Positions 6,493 through 10,839 of a stretch of 10,839 nt of DNA are shown one piece after another. The notes beneath the pieces are model-generated. The model was not told where the DNA came from. It worked only from the letters and a program-made list of their open reading frames with translations, and searched no databases. Source of the DNA: Eubacterium sp. (GTDB lineage: Bacteria > Bacillota > Clostridia > Oscillospirales > Acutalibacteraceae). Where the stretch lies: NCBI GenBank assembly GCA_017543415.1, contig JAFYGD010000061.1, positions 1-10,839 of the forward strand, in the 5' to 3' direction. Positions within the stretch are counted from its first letter, which is position 1, and each line of letters begins with the position of its first letter. The translations under genes and the position numbers were made by a program.

Positions 6493-7917
6493 ATGAAACT
6501 TTCTCAGTTATTAAAAGGAATTGAAGTTAAAAACAGTTATACTGATGTTGAGGTATGCGACGTAACGCAGGACAGCAGACTTGTTAAAGAGGGCTATCTC
6601 TTCATCTGTATTAAGGGCGCAACCTTTGACGGTCACTCCGTAGCAAAGGAAATGCTTGAAAAGGGCGCAGCAGCGGTAGTCTGCGAATATGACCTCGGTC
6701 TTGATAGACAGGTTATTGTAAGCGATACCCGCAGTGCGCTTTCGCCAATCTGCGCTAACTTCTTCGGCAATCCGGCAGAAAAGCTTAAGCTTATCGGCTT
6801 AACCGGAACCAACGGTAAAACCACAACCACCTTTCTTATTAAGCAAATCCTTGAAAGCCTCGGCAAAAAGGTCGGTCTTATAGGCACAGTGCAGAATATG
6901 GTAGGCGATGAGGTTTATCCCGCGCATTATACTACTCCCGACCCTCACGAGCTTCAGTCACTTTTCAGAAAGATGGTTGACGCAGGCTGTGAATACTGCG
7001 TTATGGAGGTTTCCTCTCAGGCGCTTGCACAGGGCAGGGTAAAGGGAATAGAATTTCTGCTCGGCGCGTTTACTAATCTTACCCAGGACCATCTTGATTA
7101 CCATAAAACGTTTGAAAACTACTTTGCGGCAAAACGTATACTTTTTGAAAACTGCAAAATAGCTTTAACCAATACGGACGATGAATACGGTAAAAGAATT
7201 ACCGAGGGTCTTGACTGTAAGGTTTATACCTACGGCGTTAAAAAAATTAATGTCGATTTTTCGGCAAGGAACGTTGAATTTTCTCCCAAAGGTGTAAAAT
7301 ATGAGCTTGTGTGCGACAGTATCGGCAGAGTAAACTGTCCTATTCCCGGACGCTTTTCCGTTTACAACTCGCTTTGCGCAGCGGGTGTTGCTCTTGCGCT
7401 CGGCTTTGATTTCAGCGAGGTTGTAATGGCAATATCTCAATGCATCGGAGTAAAGGGAAGAATTGAGGTCGTGCCAACAAATACCGATTTCACGGTTATT
7501 ATTGACTATGCTCATTCACCTGACGGACTTAAGAATATTATTTCTTCGCTTAAGGAAATAGCAACGGGAAGGGTAGTTACCCTTTTCGGCTGCGGCGGAG
7601 ACAGGGATAAAACAAAGCGCCCGCTTATGGGTAAAATAGCTTCAGAGCTTTCCGATTTCTGTATTGTAACCTCCGATAATCCTCGCAGTGAAAATCCGGG
7701 TGCAATAATTAATGATATTCTTGAAGGTATGAAAGATACAAAAACTCCCTTCAAGGTTATTGAAAACCGTGAGGAAGCAATAAAATGGGCTGTAAATAAC
7801 GCAAAGGAAAACGATATACTTCTTCTTGCAGGCAAAGGCCATGAAACCTATCAGATTCTTCCAACGGGAACAATTCATTTTGACGAACGTGAAGTTGTTA
7901 ATGAAGCTTTAAAATAA
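6493..7917 (+). CDS. murE: UDP-MurNAc-tripeptide synthetase MurE, meso-DAP type
   Basis: 474 residues. This ATP-dependent cytoplasmic Mur ligase adds the third amino acid to UDP-MurNAc-L-Ala-D-Glu. The P-loop GLTGTNGKTTTT is at 102-113 (K109). TTPDPHEL, VMEVSSQAL and LTQDHLDYH follow, and K214 in FAAKRIL is the lysine that is carbamylated in the family. DYAHSPDG starts at D338, then GCGGDRDKTKRP. D395-N396-P397-R398 is the DNPR motif known to bind meso-diaminopimelate (E. coli 413-416), so the predicted substrate is meso-DAP rather than L-lysine. The ATG at 6493 is 5 nt after AGGTG (6483-6487), and this Shine-Dalgarno overlaps the TAG stop of the PBP gene, suggesting coupled translation. murF does not follow, unlike many dcw clusters. 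Confidence 0.96.
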   Translation: MKLSQLLKGIEVKNSYTDVEVCDVTQDSRLVKEGYLFICIKGATFDGHSVAKEMLEKGAAAVVCEYDLGLDRQVIVSDTRSALSPICANFFGNPAEKLKLIGLTGTNGKTTTTFLIKQILESLGKKVGLIGTVQNMVGDEVYPAHYTTPDPHELQSLFRKMVDAGCEYCVMEVSSQALAQGRVKGIEFLLGAFTNLTQDHLDYHKTFENYFAAKRILFENCKIALTNTDDEYGKRITEGLDCKVYTYGVKKINVDFSARNVEFSPKGVKYELVCDSIGRVNCPIPGRFSVYNSLCAAGVALALGFDFSEVVMAISQCIGVKGRIEVVPTNTDFTVIIDYAHSPDGLKNIISSLKEIATGRVVTLFGCGGDRDKTKRPLMGKIASELSDFCIVTSDNPRSENPGAIINDILEGMKDTKTPFKVIENREEAIKWAVNNAKENDILLLAGKGHETYQILPTGTIHFDEREVVNEALK

Positions 7918-7930
7918 CAGGAGAATAAAA

Positions 7931-8974
7931 ATGAACCAAACAGTAGCAATTATTATAAGTGTAGTTATTGCCTTCGGCATTACCGCCGGGCTCGGCTTTG
8001 TAATTATTCCCTGGCTGCGTAAACTTAAATTCGGCCAGACAATTCTTGACATCGGACCCTCATGGCATAAGTCAAAACAGGGAACGCCTAATATGGGCGG
8101 AATAATGTTTGCAATCGGTATTATCGTTTCATTTGCCGTAACAGCGCTTTGCTTTGCTCTCAGCGGCGGCAAGCTTGAAAGTGATTTTTCCTCGGTAATA
8201 CAGGGAAGGGAGCTTGTTCTTCTTATTGCAAGCGTCTGCCTTGCGCTCGGCTGCGGTATCGTAGGCTTTACCGATGACTTTATTAAAATCAAAATGAAGC
8301 GCAATGAAGGACTTTCCGCAAAGCAAAAAACTTTGGGACAGCTTCTTGTAACCTTTGCCTATGTGCTTACTCTCTGGCTTTCGCATAACACGGTATGGAA
8401 TATTCCGTTTATAGGTACGGTAAACTTTGAAAAGAATATCTTAACGGGCGTTGTTTTCTGGCTTCTTTCATTGTTTATCATTTACGGTACTGTTAATTCG
8501 GTAAACCTTACCGACGGTATTGACGGACTCTGTTCATCAGTTACAGCAACCGTTGCTGTTACGTTTATCATTTCTTCTTATATGCTTAATTTTGCAGGCC
8601 TCGGAATTCTTGCCGGCGCGCTGCTCGGCGGCGTTTGCGGCTTCCTTTGCTGGAATTGGAACCCTGCAAAAACCTTTATGGGCGATACGGGCTCGCTCTT
8701 CCTCGGCGGATTGGTTGCAGCCCTCGGCTTCAGTATTAAATGCCCGCTCCTTCTTCTGCCTATAGGTATTGTTTACGTATGTGAAACAATGAGCGATATA
8801 ATTCAAATAGGTTATTTCAAAATCACTCATGGCAAAAGAATATTCAAAATGGCTCCTATCCATCATCATTTTGAGATGTGCGGATGGAAGGAAAAGAAAA
8901 TCTGCGTTGTATTTTCAGCCGTAAACGCTCTCGGCTGTGCAATAGCGCTTGTATTAATGTATTTCGGAAAATAA
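7931..8974 (+). CDS. mraY: Phospho-MurNAc-pentapeptide translocase MraY
   Basis: 347-residue integral membrane protein (about ten membrane segments expected) that transfers phospho-MurNAc-pentapeptide from UDP to undecaprenyl phosphate, making lipid I on the inner face of the membrane. The family motifs are all visible: KQGTPNMGG; the Mg2+-binding D115-D116 in FTDDFIK; N192-L-T-D195-G-I-D198-G; G251-D252-T-G-S; and the HHH motif H311-H313 in PIHHHFE. The length is close to E. coli MraY (360). The ATG at 7931 follows AGGAGA (7919-7924) at 6 nt and lies 13 nt after the murE stop, so it is plainly in the same operon. The membrane segments and catalytic residues look intact. Confidence 0.97.
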   Translation: MNQTVAIIISVVIAFGITAGLGFVIIPWLRKLKFGQTILDIGPSWHKSKQGTPNMGGIMFAIGIIVSFAVTALCFALSGGKLESDFSSVIQGRELVLLIASVCLALGCGIVGFTDDFIKIKMKRNEGLSAKQKTLGQLLVTFAYVLTLWLSHNTVWNIPFIGTVNFEKNILTGVVFWLLSLFIIYGTVNSVNLTDGIDGLCSSVTATVAVTFIISSYMLNFAGLGILAGALLGGVCGFLCWNWNPAKTFMGDTGSLFLGGLVAALGFSIKCPLLLLPIGIVYVCETMSDIIQIGYFKITHGKRIFKMAPIHHHFEMCGWKEKKICVVFSAVNALGCAIALVLMYFGK

Positions 8975-9010
8975 TTAACAAATAATATTACAGGGAAAAG
9001 AGGTGTTTAT

Positions 9011-10243
9011 ATGTCAGACAGATTAGAGCCGCCTAAAAGATATGACAGGCGCATAACCGAACCCGAGGAGGCAAGGGAGCCTAAAGTTATTAAAAGCGAA
9101 AGAAAACCCTTTCTTCCCAAATCAGACATATTAACTCTCGGCGGAATTGACATCCCGTTTTTTGCAATAGTAATAGGTCTTTTAACAATAGGTCTTGTAA
9201 TGCTCTTTTCGGCAACCTATCCCTATGCCTATTCAAAGTTCAACGGCGACAGTTATTATTATACAAAACGCCAGCTTATATTTATGATTATAGGTATTAT
9301 CGTAATGCTTGTAGTTTCAAAGGTAAACTATCAGTTAATTAAACGCTATACCTATCCGTTGCTCGGCGTAACTCTTCTGCTGCTTGTAATTGTACTGTTT
9401 TATCATACGAACTTTCAGGATTTCAAGCGCTGGATACCAATCGGACCCTTAACCTTCCAGCCGTCAGACCTTGCAAAGTTTACAATAATAGTAGTGCTCG
9501 CCGATTATATTTCTAAAAATCATAAACGGATGAAGCATCTTATAAACGGTGTTGTTTATCCGCTCGGAATAATCGCGGTATTCTGTGTCCTTATTCACCT
9601 TGAAAACCATAATTCGGGCATGATTCTTGTATTTCTTATCGGCGCAACATTAATGTTCTGCGGCGGTACGGACTGGAAGCTTTTCGCTCTCGGCGCAGGC
9701 GTTGTCGTTGCAGTTGCTCTGTTTGTTGTGCTTAACCCAAGCGTTCTTCAGGAATACGCGGGTGAAAGAATTGTAGCCTGGCTTGATAAGGATTATTCGC
9801 CCCTTGACGCAAGGTGGCAGACCAATAATTCACTTTACGCAATAGGCTCCGGCGGTTTCTTCGGAGCAGGGCTCGGCAATTCAAAACAAAAGTTTATGTA
9901 TGTATCGGAGCCGCAAAACGACTTTATCTTTTCAATCGTGTGCGAGGAGCTCGGCTTTATCGGAGCAACCGTAATAATTGTGCTTTTCGCTCTCCTTTTC
10001 TTAAGAGGTATAAAAATTGCCATGAATTCGCGTGACCGTTTTGCAACTCTTGTTGTAATAGGTATTGTATCTCAGGTAGCAATTCAGGTAATATTTAATA
10101 TTCTTGTTGTAACCGATACTATCCCGAATACGGGAATATCGCTGCCGTTCTTCTCTTACGGCGGAACCTCGCTTATAATGCTGCTTGCTGAAATGGGCGT
10201 AGTGCTTTCAATATCGCGTTCAACAAATCAAAAAAAGGTATAG
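9011..10243 (+). CDS. ftsW: SEDS-family peptidoglycan glycosyltransferase FtsW
   Basis: 410 residues. SEDS proteins polymerise lipid II into glycan strands and FtsW does so at the septum with its cognate class B PBP, here encoded two genes upstream. A hydrophilic N-terminal tail (about 1-45) precedes about ten membrane segments. Family motifs are K139-R-W-I-P-I-G, F149-Q-P-S-D-L-A-K156, and the C-terminal GLGNSKQKFMY, DFIFSIVCEELG, NTGISLPFFSYGGTS series. The usual ExDxG-like segment in the middle reads E198-N-H-N-S-G203, similar to the EPHLSG form of clostridial FtsW. The large loop reads W257-LDKDYSPLDARW-Q270, with S263 where an ungapped alignment to E. coli FtsW puts its essential Asp. 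Position after mraY and before murG favours FtsW over RodA or SpoVE. The ATG at 9011 follows AGAGGTG (8999-9005) at 5 nt. The 36-nt gap after mraY lacks the murD often found there. Confidence 0.93.
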   Translation: MSDRLEPPKRYDRRITEPEEAREPKVIKSERKPFLPKSDILTLGGIDIPFFAIVIGLLTIGLVMLFSATYPYAYSKFNGDSYYYTKRQLIFMIIGIIVMLVVSKVNYQLIKRYTYPLLGVTLLLLVIVLFYHTNFQDFKRWIPIGPLTFQPSDLAKFTIIVVLADYISKNHKRMKHLINGVVYPLGIIAVFCVLIHLENHNSGMILVFLIGATLMFCGGTDWKLFALGAGVVVAVALFVVLNPSVLQEYAGERIVAWLDKDYSPLDARWQTNNSLYAIGSGGFFGAGLGNSKQKFMYVSEPQNDFIFSIVCEELGFIGATVIIVLFALLFLRGIKIAMNSRDRFATLVVIGIVSQVAIQVIFNILVVTDTIPNTGISLPFFSYGGTSLIMLLAEMGVVLSISRSTNQKKV

Positions 10244-10252
10244 GTAAAATAA

Positions 10253-10839
10253 ATGAAGTTTCTGTTTGCAACGGGCGGAACGGCAGGGCACATCAACCCC
10301 GCGCTTGCCGTAGCCTCATACATAAGGGAAAACTATCCCGAAAGCGAAATTCTTTTTATCGGAACAAGCGACCATATGGAAGCCAATCTTGTTCCCTCCG
10401 CAGGCTTTGAGCTTGAAACAATTAAGATTAACGGCTTCAGGCGTTCACTTTCGCCAAAGGCTATTATCTTTAATATCAAAACGGTTGTAAGGCTTATGCG
10501 CTCGGAAGGTGCAAGTAAAAAGATAATCAAACGCTTTAACCCCGATGTTGTTATCGGCTTCGGCGGTTATGTTTCGGGTCCCGTGCTCCAAAGCGCGGCA
10601 AGAATGAAAATTCCAACCTGTATTCACGAACAGAACGCATATCCAGGTATTACCAATAAGCAGCTTGCAAAGGTTGTTAATAAGGTAATGCTTACCGTTG
10701 AAGATGCAAAAAAGCATCTTGACTGTAAAAATGAACCCGTTGTAACGGGACTTCCCGTTCGCGGTGAAATTCTTAATAAAAACAGGGAAGAGGCAAGAAA
10801 AGAGCTTGGTATTCCCGAGGGTAAATATTTAGTGCTCAG
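10253..10839 (+). CDS. murG: UDP-GlcNAc:lipid I GlcNAc transferase MurG (3' end missing)
   Basis: Open from the ATG at 10253 to the window end: 195 complete codons, a little over half of a typical MurG (about 355-370). MurG is a peripheral GT-B enzyme that adds GlcNAc from UDP-GlcNAc to lipid I, giving lipid II on the cytoplasmic face. The N-terminal lipid-acceptor domain shows the GGTAGH glycine-rich loop (8-13, followed by INPALA), G102-F-G-G-Y106 and H125-E-Q-N128, all MurG hallmarks. The frame is uninterrupted. The gene starts 9 nt after the ftsW stop. An AGGTA element overlaps that TAG (10242-10246) and serves as Shine-Dalgarno, suggesting coupling with ftsW. It completes the mraY-ftsW-murG set for lipid I, lipid II and septal polymerisation. 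Confidence 0.96.
   Translation, partial: MKFLFATGGTAGHINPALAVASYIRENYPESEILFIGTSDHMEANLVPSAGFELETIKINGFRRSLSPKAIIFNIKTVVRLMRSEGASKKIIKRFNPDVVIGFGGYVSGPVLQSAARMKIPTCIHEQNAYPGITNKQLAKVVNKVMLTVEDAKKHLDCKNEPVVTGLPVRGEILNKNREEARKELGIPEGKYLVL

Noticed and set aside
1..10839. A wholly new system, CRISPR array, prophage, insertion sequence, tRNA or rRNA
   Set aside because: The coding content is a standard dcw cluster with two flanking ordinary genes. I saw no spaced repeats, transposase, integrase, attachment site or structured RNA gene apart from the leader and terminator elements listed.

Overview
The window carries the front half of a dcw (division and cell wall) cluster from a low-to-moderate GC Gram-positive bacterium, most likely a member of the Clostridia close to the Ruminococcaceae/Oscillospiraceae. 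The reasons are the mraZ-rsmH-ftsL-PBP-murE-mraY-ftsW-murG order, strong Shine-Dalgarno sites with some GTG starts, a class B PBP with C-terminal PASTA domains, clostridial-type FtsW and RsmH variants, and a MurE with the DNPR motif of meso-diaminopimelate-adding enzymes. The genus cannot be fixed from the sequence alone.

Layout. Positions 1-398 hold the 3' part of a GNAT acetyltransferase gene on the + strand. It converges on a 463-aa MelB-type (GPH family) sugar:cation symporter gene on the - strand (506-1897). A long perfect inverted repeat (437-476) lies between them and can serve as a bidirectional terminator. The region 1898-2153 is a divergent control region. It has a - strand promoter for the transporter (TTGTGT-N17-TATAAT), a near-consensus + strand promoter for the dcw operon (TTGACT-N17-TATAAT), and a leader of about 100 nt rich in direct and inverted repeats upstream of mraZ.

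From 2154 to the end all genes are on the + strand and tightly packed, as in one operon: mraZ (transcriptional regulator), rsmH (16S rRNA methyltransferase, overlapping mraZ by 11 bp), ftsL (divisome scaffold), a PASTA class B PBP (septal transpeptidase), murE (third amino acid of the stem peptide), mraY (lipid I), ftsW (septal glycosyltransferase) and murG (lipid II, cut by the window end). Together they make the peptidoglycan precursor and polymerise and crosslink it at the septum. murF and murD, which commonly lie between murE and mraY and between mraY and ftsW, are absent from those places.

I found no clearly novel system. The most unusual parts are the structured mraZ leader, with two competing left arms for one right arm and tandem 10-bp repeats next to the Shine-Dalgarno; the missing murF/murD; a divergent residue pattern around the presumed catalytic loop of FtsW; and a charged insertion in the PBP. 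No tRNA, rRNA, CRISPR, phage or IS feature was seen.
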